A stretch of DNA of 32,710 bases from Endozoicomonas arenosclerae. Its GTDB lineage: Bacteria; Pseudomonadota; Gammaproteobacteria; Pseudomonadales; Endozoicomonadaceae. The notes beneath the pieces were generated by a model. It saw nothing but the letters and a program-made list of their open reading frames with translations. It searched no databases and was not told the DNA's origin. Made by a program: the position numbers and the translations under genes. The DNA lies in assembly GCF_001562015.1 (NCBI RefSeq), contig NZ_LASA01000100.1, positions 1 through 32,710 on the forward strand, written 5' to 3'. Shown here in pieces: positions 15,418-25,700 of the stretch (positions within the stretch are counted from its first letter, which is position 1; every line of letters starts with the position of its first letter).

Positions 15418-16239
15418 TCAGATTCCGCTATAGAGCTCTACTTTCCGGTTAAGAGCACGGCCTTCACGGGTTTCGTTATGAGCTCTGACTATGCCTCCAA
15501 TCAGGGCTTCCACCTGATCCTGGTTGACGCCCTGGTCTACCAGGTACTGTTTAACAGCTTCGGCCCGTCGTTTGGAGAGTTTCTCGTTATATGTATCGAC
15601 ACCTGAGCTATCGGTATAACCAAAAGCTTTCAGTTTGATGTGTTTGTCTTCCTTGAGTCGCATAGCCACTTTGTCCAGATAGGTTTTGGCATCGTCATCC
15701 AGAGTGGCTTTGTCAAATTTGAAGAGAATACTTCCCAGATCCTGGGAAATCGGACAGCCTTTAGCATCAACAGCCACTCCGGCCGGAGTATCGGGGCATT
15801 GATCCAGGTTATCAGGCACACCGTCGTTATCAGAGTCCGGGCAACCTTCAGCATTCACTGCAACCCCGGGTGGTGTGTCAGGGCATTTGTCCATTTTGTC
15901 GGGTACACCATCCTTATCGCTGTCCAGTGTGCAGCCGTATTCATCCACACGCACTCCGACCGGTGAGTTCGGGCAGCGATCCATACTGTCCTTTACGCCA
16001 TCAAAGTCTGAGTCGCCGTCTGGAGAATTTCTGCAGAGCAGACCGCCTAGCAGAGCGCCAACCACAGCGCCGCCGGCTGCAGCTCCGGCACTTTCAATGG
16101 CACCAATTACGCCACCGGTACCGCCCCCGATCAGAGCACACTGACCCCAACGTTTCATGGAACCATCGGAAGCACAGCCCGAAAGCAGTGCAGCAAGAAC
16201 AATAGGAATTGAAAGCCTGATGAGATAGTTAACTCGCAT
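15418..16239 (-). CDS. OmpA-family outer-membrane lipoprotein with TSP3 repeats
   Basis: The protein has 273 residues. A lipoprotein signal ends in LLSGC with lipidation at C22. Alanine at +2 favours sorting to the outer membrane. A glycine-rich zipper-like stretch follows at about 37-68 (GGGTGGVIGAIESAGAAAGG). Three thrombospondin type 3 calcium-binding repeats lie at about 73-165, each with DSDxDGVxDxxDxCP. The C-terminal OmpA domain (about 168-273) has ILFKFDKATL, FGYTDSSGVDTYNEKLSKRR and NRKVEL, with the Asp and Arg that bind peptidoglycan diaminopimelate. It probably anchors the outer membrane to the cell wall, with the TSP3 part as a Ca-stabilised spacer. GAGGAG before the ATG supports the start. 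It is probably the first gene of an operon with the 599-residue unknown. Confidence 0.93.
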   Translation of the reverse strand: MRVNYLIRLSIPIVLAALLSGCASDGSMKRWGQCALIGGGTGGVIGAIESAGAAAGGAVVGALLGGLLCRNSPDGDSDFDGVKDSMDRCPNSPVGVRVDEYGCTLDSDKDGVPDKMDKCPDTPPGVAVNAEGCPDSDNDGVPDNLDQCPDTPAGVAVDAKGCPISQDLGSILFKFDKATLDDDAKTYLDKVAMRLKEDKHIKLKAFGYTDSSGVDTYNEKLSKRRAEAVKQYLVDQGVNQDQVEALIGGIVRAHNETREGRALNRKVELYSGI

Positions 16240-16428
16240 TGCAGACTCCTCGATAATCAGCCAATGCAGAAGAGAATGTCAGTATAGGTCAGCATTTAGT
16301 GTGGTCGGGTGGATTACCCGAAATAAACGACGCTTAAAAGGTGAGTATAATTTCAGGTTGTTTTTTGCTCAGGATGTTAACCAGATCACTTGTAAGGGGC
16401 GCATTTGTTTGAGATGTTAATGATGATA

Positions 16429-16450
16429 AAAATGAAACCGGTTACATTTT
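16429..16450. promoter_or_regulatory. LacI-family-type operator upstream of chitinase
   Basis: This is a 22-bp palindrome with a single mismatched pair. The arms read AAAATG and CATTTT and the centre AACCGGTT. Only positions 16435/16444 break the symmetry. Even palindromes centred on CCGG or CG with A/T-rich flanks are typical of LacI-family sugar regulators (general knowledge). It lies about 150 bases before the chitinase start, so control of chitinase by a sugar-responsive repressor is plausible. Confidence 0.5.
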
Positions 16451-16544
16451 GATTTTTTGATTCGAGGCTTCTTTTATGTGGGCCTCTACAGGGGCATGCA
16501 TTTTTAAGAGCAGTAGTTAGGGGTGTCTGCATTAAACGGCCTAT

Positions 16545-16585
16545 CCTGGCTTCATTGGCTGGTCAGAACAGCCAATGAAGCCAGG
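16545..16585 (+). promoter_or_regulatory. Perfect 16-bp hairpin in the chitinase leader
   Basis: CCTGGCTTCATTGGCT (16545-16560) and AGCCAATGAAGCCAGG (16570-16585) are exact inverted copies with a 9-base loop. The stem ends 17 bases before the chitinase ATG and its last bases run into the presumed ribosome site AGGGAG. It could control translation, act as an attenuator or stabilise the mRNA. No T-tract follows, so it is not a plain terminator. Confidence 0.7.
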
Positions 16586-16602
16586 GAGAGCAGGTAATAA
16601 GA

Positions 16603-19600
16603 ATGATAAAAACGCTAGTAGCGGGAAGTCTGTCGAGCATGGCCTTGCTGACCAGCCTGTCAGCTCATGGTTATGACTGCAGTGGACTCAGTGAATGGGA
16701 AGCCGGAGTCGCCTATACAGGAGGTAGCCAGGTCAAGCATGATGGGCTGGCCTACCAGGCAAACTGGTGGACCCAGGGTAATAATCCTGCGGAACGTTCC
16801 GGGCAATATCAGGAATGGAAAAGTCTGGGGGAGTGTGATGGTCAGACCCCTCCACCACAGCCCAATCAGCCACCTTCTGTTTCTCTGACATCTCCTTCAC
16901 AGAACGCCAGTTACACAGAGGGTGATAATGTCAGTTTCAGCGCTACTGCCTCTGACAGCGATGGTTCTGTAGCTAAAGTAGAGTTCTATGTGGGCAATAC
17001 TCTGGTTTCAACGGATGCCTCAGCTCCCTATACTGCAAGCTGGACGGCTACAGTTGGAAGTCATTCGGTTCTGGCAAAAGCAGTGGATGATGACAATGCT
17101 GAAACGTCTTCTTCAACCGTTGCGATAACGGTGAGCGCTGTCAGTTCAAATCAGCCTCCGTCTGTTTCCATGACGGCTCCGACTGCGGGCAGTGAGTTTC
17201 AACAGGGGGATACCGTCACATTGGCAGCTGATGCTTCAGACGATGATGGTTCTGTAGCGAAAGTGGCCTTCTATGTGGGGAACCTGCTGGTGGGTGAAGA
17301 TGCCTCTGCACCCTACAGTCTGGACTGGACAGCCACTCCTGGCAGTCATCAGGTCAAGGCCAGAGCCTACGACAATGAGAATGCCACCACAGATTCTTCA
17401 TCTGTGGCTCTTAATGTAACCGGTTCCATTGTGAGCGATGACTCTTGTCGTCCTGATGGTCTTTATCAAACACCTGGTGTGAACACACCTTATTGCACGA
17501 TTTATGATGAGAACGGCCGCGAAAAAATGGGGGCGGATCATCCAAGAAGGATTATTGGCTACTTTACCTCCTGGAGAAACGGTGCCAATGATCAGCCTTC
17601 TTATCTGGTCAATAACATTCCCTGGGACAAGCTGACCCATATTAATTATGCCTTTGCCCATGTGAATGCTGAAAATATGATCTCAGTGGGTAACCCTGGC
17701 AATCCAGATAATCCTGCAACGGGTATGGAGTGGCCTGGTGTTGCCGGTGCAGAAATGTCTCCCGAATACAGCTATAAAGGTCATTTCAATCTTCTGAATA
17801 AATACAAGCAGCAGTACCCCGATGTTAAAACCCTGATATCTGTTGGCGGTTGGGCTGAGACGGGTGGCTACTTTGACGAGAATGGCGACCGGGTAGACAG
17901 CGGTGGCTTCTACACAATGACCACCAACAGTGATGGCAGCATCAATACCTCAGGCATTAATACATTTGCTGACTCTGTCGTTCAGTTCCTGAGGGATTAC
18001 GGATTTGACGGGGCTGATATTGATTATGAGTACCCAACGTCCATGAATAATGCCGGTAACCCTCTGGACTTTGCCATTGCTGACAGCATGCGTGGAGGTC
18101 TGATGGCTTCTTACGTAGAGCTGATGAAGGTGCTGAGGCAGAAGCTGGATGCAGCCGGTGCCCAGGATGGCAAGCATTACATGCTGACCATTGCCTCTCC
18201 CTCTTCAGGCTATCTACTGCGTGGTATGGAAACATTCCAGGTCACCCAGTATCTGGATTACGTCAATATCATGTCCTACGACCTCCATGGGGCCTGGAAT
18301 GAATTTGTCGGTCACAATGCTGCATTGTACGACAATGGCGAAGACAGTGAGCTGAAAAGCGCAGGAGTTTATTCAACTTCTCAATATGGTGGCATTGGTT
18401 ATCTGAATACGGATTGGGCCGTGAAGTACTTCAGAGGGGCAATGCAGGCAGGCCGAATTAACATTGGTGTGCCTTATTATACCCGAGGATGGCAGGGTGT
18501 TTCCGGAGGCAATAATGGCTTGAACGGTAAAGCGCCGCTTCCAAGCCAGTCCGATTGTCCTGAGGGTACCGGTGGCAGTGCCAAGTGTGGTTACGGTGCT
18601 ACCGGCATCGATAATATGTGGCACGACAAGGATGCCAATGGCAATGAAATGGGAGCAGGCTCCAACCCCCTGTGGCACGCCAAGAATCTGGAAAACAATA
18701 TCCAGGGCAGCTATCTGAGTGCCTGGGGATTGGACCCTGATAATAATCCAGGCCATAGTCTCACTGGCAGTTACCAGCGCTTCTACGACAATGTTTCTGT
18801 AGCCCCCTGGCTTTGGAATGAGAGTAAGAAAGTTGTCCTTTCTATAGAAGATGAAGAGTCCATGGGCACCAAACTCCAATATGTCATCGACAGCGGAGTA
18901 GGGGGCATCATGTTCTGGGAGCTGGCGGGTGACTACGGTTGGGATGCAGCCAAAAATGAGTACACTTTCGGAACTACCTTGACCTCATTGGCCTATGATC
19001 GGTTTGCCAGTGCTTCAGCTTATGATAGTCGTCGTACAGATCGAACCGTACCCGCAGAGGCTGTGGATGTTGAGGTATCTGTCGGAGGATTCAAGCTGGG
19101 TGATCAGAATTATCCTCTGAACCCTAAACTGAAAATCACCAACCGCAGCGGTACCACTTTACCGGGTGGTGCTGAATTCCAGTTTGATATGCCAACCTCG
19201 ACGTCTGATGAGATTTCTGACCAGAGTGGTTTTGATCTGCAGGTTATTGAAAGTGGTGCCAATGCTGCTGGTAACAATATTGGTGGACTGGAGAATGATT
19301 TCCACAGAGTGTCAGTCAAGTTGCCCAGCTGGCAGAATCTGGCTGATGGCGCCAGTGTTGAAGTGACTCTTAATTATTATCTGCCCATTACCGGACCACA
19401 GGCCTGGACTGTGAATATCAACGGTACGGACTACGCACTGAAGCAGGAGTATCCGGACTTGCCTCTGGCAGATCTCAGCAGTAACAGCGGCGGTGGAAAT
19501 GGGAATAGTGGCGGTGTCAGCTGTGAATCTGAAGGGGTGAATACCTCAGGCCTGCCAGTGTACCCAAACTGGCCCAATGGTGGTTCGAATGCCAATGGCG

Positions 19601-19701
19601 GTGACCAGGTTATCCATAATGACAAGGTCTACAAGGCGAAATGGTGGACCAACTCGGAGCCTGGTAGTGATGATACCTGGACCTTTGTTTGTAACCTGTA
19701 A
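16603..19701 (+). CDS. Secreted multidomain GH18 chitinase
   Basis: This 1032-residue enzyme would hydrolyse chitin outside the cell. Domains in order: signal peptide (1-23); a CBM5/12 chitin-binding module (about 26-78, with YQANWWTQGNNP); two Ig-like modules (about 87-180 and 185-274), both beginning NQPPSVS and containing DxDGSVAKVxFYVGN; the GH18 catalytic domain (about 316-800), with ISVGGW near 410 and DGADIDYE, where E476 is the expected catalytic acid; a ChiC-like C-terminal domain (about 820-960); a Gly/Ser/Asn linker; and a second CBM5/12 module (about 979-1032, YKAKWWT). The overall plan resembles large Vibrio chitinases. The two Ig modules are close copies and look like a recent duplication. 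It is preceded by a possible LacI-type operator and a leader hairpin, and followed by a strong terminator. Export through type II secretion is likely from family habit; no secretion genes are in the window. Confidence 0.96.
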   Translation: MIKTLVAGSLSSMALLTSLSAHGYDCSGLSEWEAGVAYTGGSQVKHDGLAYQANWWTQGNNPAERSGQYQEWKSLGECDGQTPPPQPNQPPSVSLTSPSQNASYTEGDNVSFSATASDSDGSVAKVEFYVGNTLVSTDASAPYTASWTATVGSHSVLAKAVDDDNAETSSSTVAITVSAVSSNQPPSVSMTAPTAGSEFQQGDTVTLAADASDDDGSVAKVAFYVGNLLVGEDASAPYSLDWTATPGSHQVKARAYDNENATTDSSSVALNVTGSIVSDDSCRPDGLYQTPGVNTPYCTIYDENGREKMGADHPRRIIGYFTSWRNGANDQPSYLVNNIPWDKLTHINYAFAHVNAENMISVGNPGNPDNPATGMEWPGVAGAEMSPEYSYKGHFNLLNKYKQQYPDVKTLISVGGWAETGGYFDENGDRVDSGGFYTMTTNSDGSINTSGINTFADSVVQFLRDYGFDGADIDYEYPTSMNNAGNPLDFAIADSMRGGLMASYVELMKVLRQKLDAAGAQDGKHYMLTIASPSSGYLLRGMETFQVTQYLDYVNIMSYDLHGAWNEFVGHNAALYDNGEDSELKSAGVYSTSQYGGIGYLNTDWAVKYFRGAMQAGRINIGVPYYTRGWQGVSGGNNGLNGKAPLPSQSDCPEGTGGSAKCGYGATGIDNMWHDKDANGNEMGAGSNPLWHAKNLENNIQGSYLSAWGLDPDNNPGHSLTGSYQRFYDNVSVAPWLWNESKKVVLSIEDEESMGTKLQYVIDSGVGGIMFWELAGDYGWDAAKNEYTFGTTLTSLAYDRFASASAYDSRRTDRTVPAEAVDVEVSVGGFKLGDQNYPLNPKLKITNRSGTTLPGGAEFQFDMPTSTSDEISDQSGFDLQVIESGANAAGNNIGGLENDFHRVSVKLPSWQNLADGASVEVTLNYYLPITGPQAWTVNINGTDYALKQEYPDLPLADLSSNSGGGNGNSGGVSCESEGVNTSGLPVYPNWPNGGSNANGGDQVIHNDKVYKAKWWTNSEPGSDDTWTFVCNL

Positions 19702-19714
19702 TTAAACCTCGTCT

Positions 19715-19759
19715 AAAAAAAGAGCGGCCATCTTTTCAGATGCCGCTCTTTTCTATTTT
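19715..19759. terminator. Strong bidirectional terminator, chitinase / autotransporter
   Basis: AAAAGAGCGGCCATCT pairs with AGATGCCGCTCTTTT (19717-19752, one bulged base, short TTTC loop). The plus strand continues TTCTATTTT. The minus strand reads a run of seven T after the stem. It lies between the chitinase stop and the autotransporter stop and can serve both. Confidence 0.88.
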
Positions 19760-19790
19760 CAGGAAGAAATTATTTACATCAGGGCCTTAC

Positions 19791-22700
19791 TCAGAATGCA
19801 TAGCTGGCTCTGGCTATAAAACCATGAGCTTTGTAGCTGTCCATCCAGTCGTAGGTATAGCTCAGGGTAAAGGTCATGTTGTTGTGGGTTTCCATATCAA
19901 CCGCTGCTCCAAATTGATAACGGTTCTCTTCACGCTTGGCTCCATTGATCAGGAAAGCGTTACCACCCTGAGCAAAGTGTGCACTCATGGTCACCGGATC
20001 ATCTTTGAAGTCATGATAGGCCATCAGGCTGGCTTCTGGCTTGAAGGTCATCTTTTCGGTTTCAAGATCTCCCAGCAGCTTCAGACCGGCTCCCAGTTCC
20101 AGTATTTCAAAGTTGTCGCTTTTGATCTTGTCAAACAACAGAATGTTGGACTGTCCGGTACCGCTCTTCTCCTTATAGTCGTCTGGTTTGATGTGAGCAT
20201 AGTTAAAGGCAATCTGTGGAATCCAGCTCCATTTACCGGATTGACCAAGAGGTAACTTATAGCCACCCAGCAGTCCAATGTCCCAGGTATTCACATTGTA
20301 TTTGGCCTTGATCTCACTGCCCTGAACGTAACGCTTACCGTCGTTTTCGCCCCAGGTATAACCTACACGACCATCAACAAACATAGGGCCTTGCTCAAAG
20401 GTAGAATAAACACTGAAGGTACTGCCTTCGGTATCCATTTTGCTGGTGGAACCATCTGTACCTTTAACGTCACCCTTTGAGTAGGTATAGGCGACACCTA
20501 ACTTAAAGCGATCATTCAGATCAGAGTCGGCGCCAATAGTGAATCCATTGGTTTTGGCTTCATAGCCGTAGTACTTGTCCTTTTTATCCTGGGTGGCATC
20601 ACTGTAGGCATACTGCAACCAGACGTTACCGGAAGAGAACATGTCACCGGCAGAAATACCGGTACGCTGACCGGACTGTCTGGCTCCAATGGCATTACCA
20701 GCCTGTCGGATTGAAGCTTTGGCTGAGCTGATGGAGGCGCCGGAAAGGTCTGGGGTCATCTGGTTTGCGATTTTGGCTACTTCAACGGGGTTCCTGTTCA
20801 CTTTGTTGGTTGAATTTCGAACCCAGTCATTCAATGGGTCGCTGACGTTAGCCATTGTGACAGCTGAGCCTCCTTTAGGGTCTATGGCGGTTTCTATGGC
20901 TTTCTGAGCTGAGGGATTTGCTTGGCCAGCAGCTGCCAGACCCTTGATGAAACTACCCATGGATGATCCACTGACAGTGAGGTTGTTGTTAGAAACAACA
21001 CTGCTGTAGTGGGTGTAGCGAAGACTCATTGGATATTTAACTTCAGCCTGCCCGGAGAGGCTGCTGTCCGCTTTCATAAACAGATAGCTGGTTCCACCAC
21101 CATTATCAGGCATGCCTTTCAGATCCAGTACGGCTTTTTCTCCCAGAACTATCTGTCCGGCTTGTATGATTGGAGGGACTGTTTGTTGGGTCACCGGAAG
21201 AGCCATTACTGTCTCAATAGATCCATCCTGACGGTAAGTGCCTACATCAGAGATGCGTGCATTCACTTCCAGTTTCAAGCGATCAGACACGGTCATTTCT
21301 TTCAAGCCACTTCCTTGACCTGTAATGATGCCCTGGGTGACCTTCAGGCTGTCCTTGTTGCGATTTGCCTTGAGATTGGCGAGGCTGCCGTTTTTAAGAT
21401 TAACCTCAATCCCGCCCCGGCCTGAAGTGTCAGAGAAGTCGATATCCGCTACTGTGCTGCCACTTTGGATATCCAGTTGGGTGACAGCCTTACCACTCTT
21501 CAATGGTTGTCTGCCTTTCAGATCCAAAGTCAGTACACCTGTTCTGGCCTCTTGGGTTACGCCGCTGTCCATCACAGTGGTGACCTTGCGAACGCTTACG
21601 CCAGCCTCTGCAGTCATGGCTCTTGCCTGTGCACTGTCAGATCTCATCCTGTAGATCTTCTGAACTCGCTTGGATACTGCATTGACTTCTGCTGAAGTAC
21701 CAATAGCTACTATCGCTGGATCATGAACCACTCCAGCAGTCCAGGATGAGCCTGTAATCATCACTTCATCAACACCGGTCATACTACCAATCTCACCACC
21801 CTGTAAAATAACCCGGTCACGCATCACCTGACTGGCTTTGATGTCACCTGTTGAGCCACTGGCTTGCAGGAGGTGGAGACGTTTGCTTCGCATTCCCTGC
21901 TGATTACCCGCTAACTGCAATTCAGTAATCTCGCCACCGGCATTGGTGATGACTAAGTCACAGACACCGCCAATACACTCGGCTGCTGATTTTTGAGCTG
22001 CTCTTGATGAAGGATCAACAGGTAGAGATACTCTGATGCTTGCTGTCTCGGGAGCAGTAGCCTGCAACTCCTCAACTTCAACAATACTTGCTTTACCTGT
22101 TTCGGTAACGACCAGACTGATAGGGTTCTTCATTTCCAGGCTGCCTTCACTGGTAGAAATACTGGCGTTGAGGAACCCGGTTGCATTTTCAACAATTCCT
22201 CTTCTCAACTCCAGTACATCTTCTTTGTCAGGATTAGCCTTCAGGTCTGCAGTAACAATGCCGCCATCCTGTATGAAATGAAGTGTGGGTCGTTGCATGT
22301 CGCTGGAAAAATCAGCATTCCCAATAGTGCCCTTGTTAGTCAGTTCAAATACTCCATCAGTAGATGTAAACGATAATGCGAGAGTATTTCTTTTTCCGTC
22401 TAAGGAAACTTTATCCTTCATGCCTATTGAAGTGGCTTCAGCATCTTCTTCAATGGTAAGACTGGACAGGTCTTCTGCAACTTGCTTGAACTCCCAGCTC
22501 TTTCCATAGACATGCAGGTTGTCTACCTGGGTAACCTTGTCCAGCTTAGCGCCGTCTCCCAAATGAAGTTCCCCAATGTATTCTGAGCCGCTGATGCTCA
22601 GATGTTTAGAGTCTGTGTTCATGGCAAGGAAACTATGAAGTAGGGCATAGTCTGCTGGAACCACATTAGTAGTGCCTACATGAACTTTTTCAAACGGTGA

Positions 22701-25700
22701 ATTCACAACCAATTGAGTTGCGTCATAGATAGCTTTCTCTTGCTCCGATTTTGCAGGGCCAAACAGATCAACTCTATCTACTCTCCTGATGTCACTCAGC
22801 CGGCTTCCTTCAAACAGGTCCATTCGTTTTATGGATGACTGAGAGTCTCCAGATATCTCAAGGGGTTTTGTTAAGGTTTGGAGAGAAAGGCTGGTATTGG
22901 CCGCTAAAGGAACAGGTTCTGTCAATACCGCACCACCCAGTCTTACGCGGTTAAGATTAATCTCTTGACCAAGGTGTAAAGTACCAGCGTCAGTAATCAT
23001 CCCTGCGGTCCATTGAGTGCTATCCAGGGTTACCTTTCCACCTTGTAGCTTGATATCGCCAAAGCTTGCCTGCTGACCAAAGCGAATTTCATTTAAAGAT
23101 CCGCCAGCGCGTGTCACTACTTTCAAGGGGAAGGCAGGAGTTGTTGTAAGGCTCAGGGTATTATCACCGCTGGTTTTAGCTGATCCATCGCCACTGACAT
23201 AGAGTTTGTCTATCAAACCTCCTGTTTTGACCACAACTTTGCTGATACCTTCATACATTCCTTCAGATGACCAGGTATTCACCCAGTGATCATTTTTATC
23301 ACGGGTTCTGGCCGCTTTTATGACTGTGAAGTTCTGCGCTGGTTGTGTGAGCGTGCCTCCTGACAGTTTGAGTACATCATGTTTGTCTTTACTACCGGTT
23401 AATGATTCAGTGGTGCCGCCTGCCAGTTCATAGGTCAGGTTTGGGCGGCCTGAATAGCGAAAATCAGCCACTTTTACATCTGTACCGCTCTTCATGTGCA
23501 GATGTTTAGGTTGCTGGTCTGTATAGGCAAAAATGATACTTTTGGATTTTGCTTGTGATGTGGCTTCAGCTTTTTGTCTGGTTGCTTGCGGTGCGACCCC
23601 GATAACAGAAATAGAATCAACAGTGCCTGCATCGCTATCCAGTTCAAAATACTTCTGATCATACCAGATTTCAGCATCCCACCCTGGGCCACTGAAGAAG
23701 TATCCAGAAAATCCTTGATGGTCCGTTGGAATAGGTCCTTTTGCGACTTTCAACACATCGGCCTTTTTAGGGTTTGCACGCAGCACTGCATTAGCATTTC
23801 CGCCGTCCTGAACATACATCAGATTGGGGCGGCCAGTGGTTTGGGAAAAGTCGAGTCTGTTGAGTGTTCCTTTGTTTCTTACAGTGAAAAAATCGTCATC
23901 TTCATAGTCATCTTCAGTACCGGTTTCAAAACCTATTGCGATATTACCGGCGATCGAAGCAGGCATGATGCCCCCGGAGTATAAAGAATCTACAGACCCG
24001 GTTTGGCCAATGAAGATTTCTTCCAGACTCATAACGGGCTTCAGGATTGACCAGCTACTATGAGCCGAAAAGACATTCAGGTCAGTTATATCCTGAACCT
24101 GATCCAGTCTGGCACCTTCCAGCAAATTCAGGTGCGTGGTATAGCCCTGCATGCCGAAGGCGGACAATGGTTTATTGACCGTTTTAAATCTCAGGGTATT
24201 GGGTGATGATGAGCTGAATTTGGCTTGCGAACCACCTACTTCGGCCTTCTCGACTGTGGTTTGAGCAACCAGCTTGCCAGCATCAGGAATTACACCCGAT
24301 TGCCAGTCGTCACCTGAGACGGATACAGTTTCCAGGTTGCCGTTATTGGTAATGCTTCCAAGAGTACCGGACTGTCCCAGAGCCAGCTCTTTCAATGATG
24401 AATCTTTGTCTATGGAGAGGGCAGGTTGATAGCCTTCTGTAACCCATGTGAAGGTTCTGGTACCAGTATCTGGGTTTGTCTTGCTGTTGGTGACCTTGAG
24501 CTTGTCAATCTGGCCGCTTCTGACTTGCACTGCTTTTGCCATAACGGTTTTAGCTGACCAGCTATCGGTAGCGTCTTTCGTATCCACAATAAAGGTGTCA
24601 ATTCCTCTGATATCGCCTAAACGACCCTGTTCCCTCAATACGGCAGATATAACATTATCATTTCCGATGATGCCAAGAGGCTGCTCTAATGTCTGAAAAG
24701 TGAGCGTATTAATAAAATCTTTTGCTTCAAGATCAGGGGTTCCACCTATATAAACGACAGCAGGGTTTTGTGCATTAAACTCTTGGGCATCAGTAATCAG
24801 ACCCACTTTGAAAGGAAAACCTGTGGTCGTTACTCGCTTCAATGTACCTTTGTTGTTTACTCTTCCTAACGCGCTGTCTTGTCCCAGTGCCAGTTCACTC
24901 AGCACGGAACCTTTCTTGATCATGACTTCGCCAAGCTTCTGACCGCCATTCATTTTGCTTAGCAATGTCAGCTCATTAGGCTTTGGGGCTGGAAGGGTGA
25001 CGGGGATCAGGCCAGTAACCATCAGGCGATTAAATCGGGGGGATTCAATGCTCAGGCTTTCCACCCCTTTCGCTGGAGTACCAAACTGCCAGTCTTTGCC
25101 GGCTACGGTCATTTTCAGTTTGCCAGTGACTTCACCCAGTTTGGCTTGGCTTAGTACATGCAAGCTTATGTCATGACCTTCGCTGCCCTGAACACTCAGA
25201 GCGCGCTTCAGGGTTTTGAATGACAGTTCGTTAGCTTTGGGCACCTTTGCAAAACTGGCTTCGCTGCCGCTTACAAATACTTTATTGATGGTGGTTTCAG
25301 AGATGAGCTTACCTGCATCGGGTATCGCCCCGATTCGCCAGTCATCTCCTGTTGCTCTGACGGTCTCCAATGCACCCTTATTGGTAATGCTTTCAAGAGT
25401 CCCGGACTGTCCGAGTATCAGTTCCTTAACTGTTGCGTCTTGATCAATCGTCAGTGTGGGTTGATAGCCATCAGTGACCAGAGTGAAGCTTTTGTCACCA
25501 GTGACTGGGTTTGTCATGCTGTTAGTGACCTTGAGCTTCTCTACCTCACCGCTATTGACATGAACCTTGTTAGCTTTGACTGTGCTGGCTGACCATGCGT
25601 CCTCACTCTGGGTTTTGATTGCCAGCTTGTCGAGACCACTGATGTCTCCTAGCTGGGCACCACCGAAAACGTTTACGAGAGGAATTTGTGTGGTGCCCGT

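Larger units (their letters stand above)
16240..16602. promoter_or_regulatory. Divergent regulatory region, OmpA-type lipoprotein / chitinase
   Basis: This 363-base gap separates divergent genes. It contains a small hairpin TCGGGT/ACCCGA at 16305-16321, a LacI-type palindrome at 16429-16450 and a perfect 16-bp hairpin at 16545-16585, the last two listed separately. No gene-like reading frame was seen. No clear consensus promoter could be chosen by eye. Confidence 0.5.
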
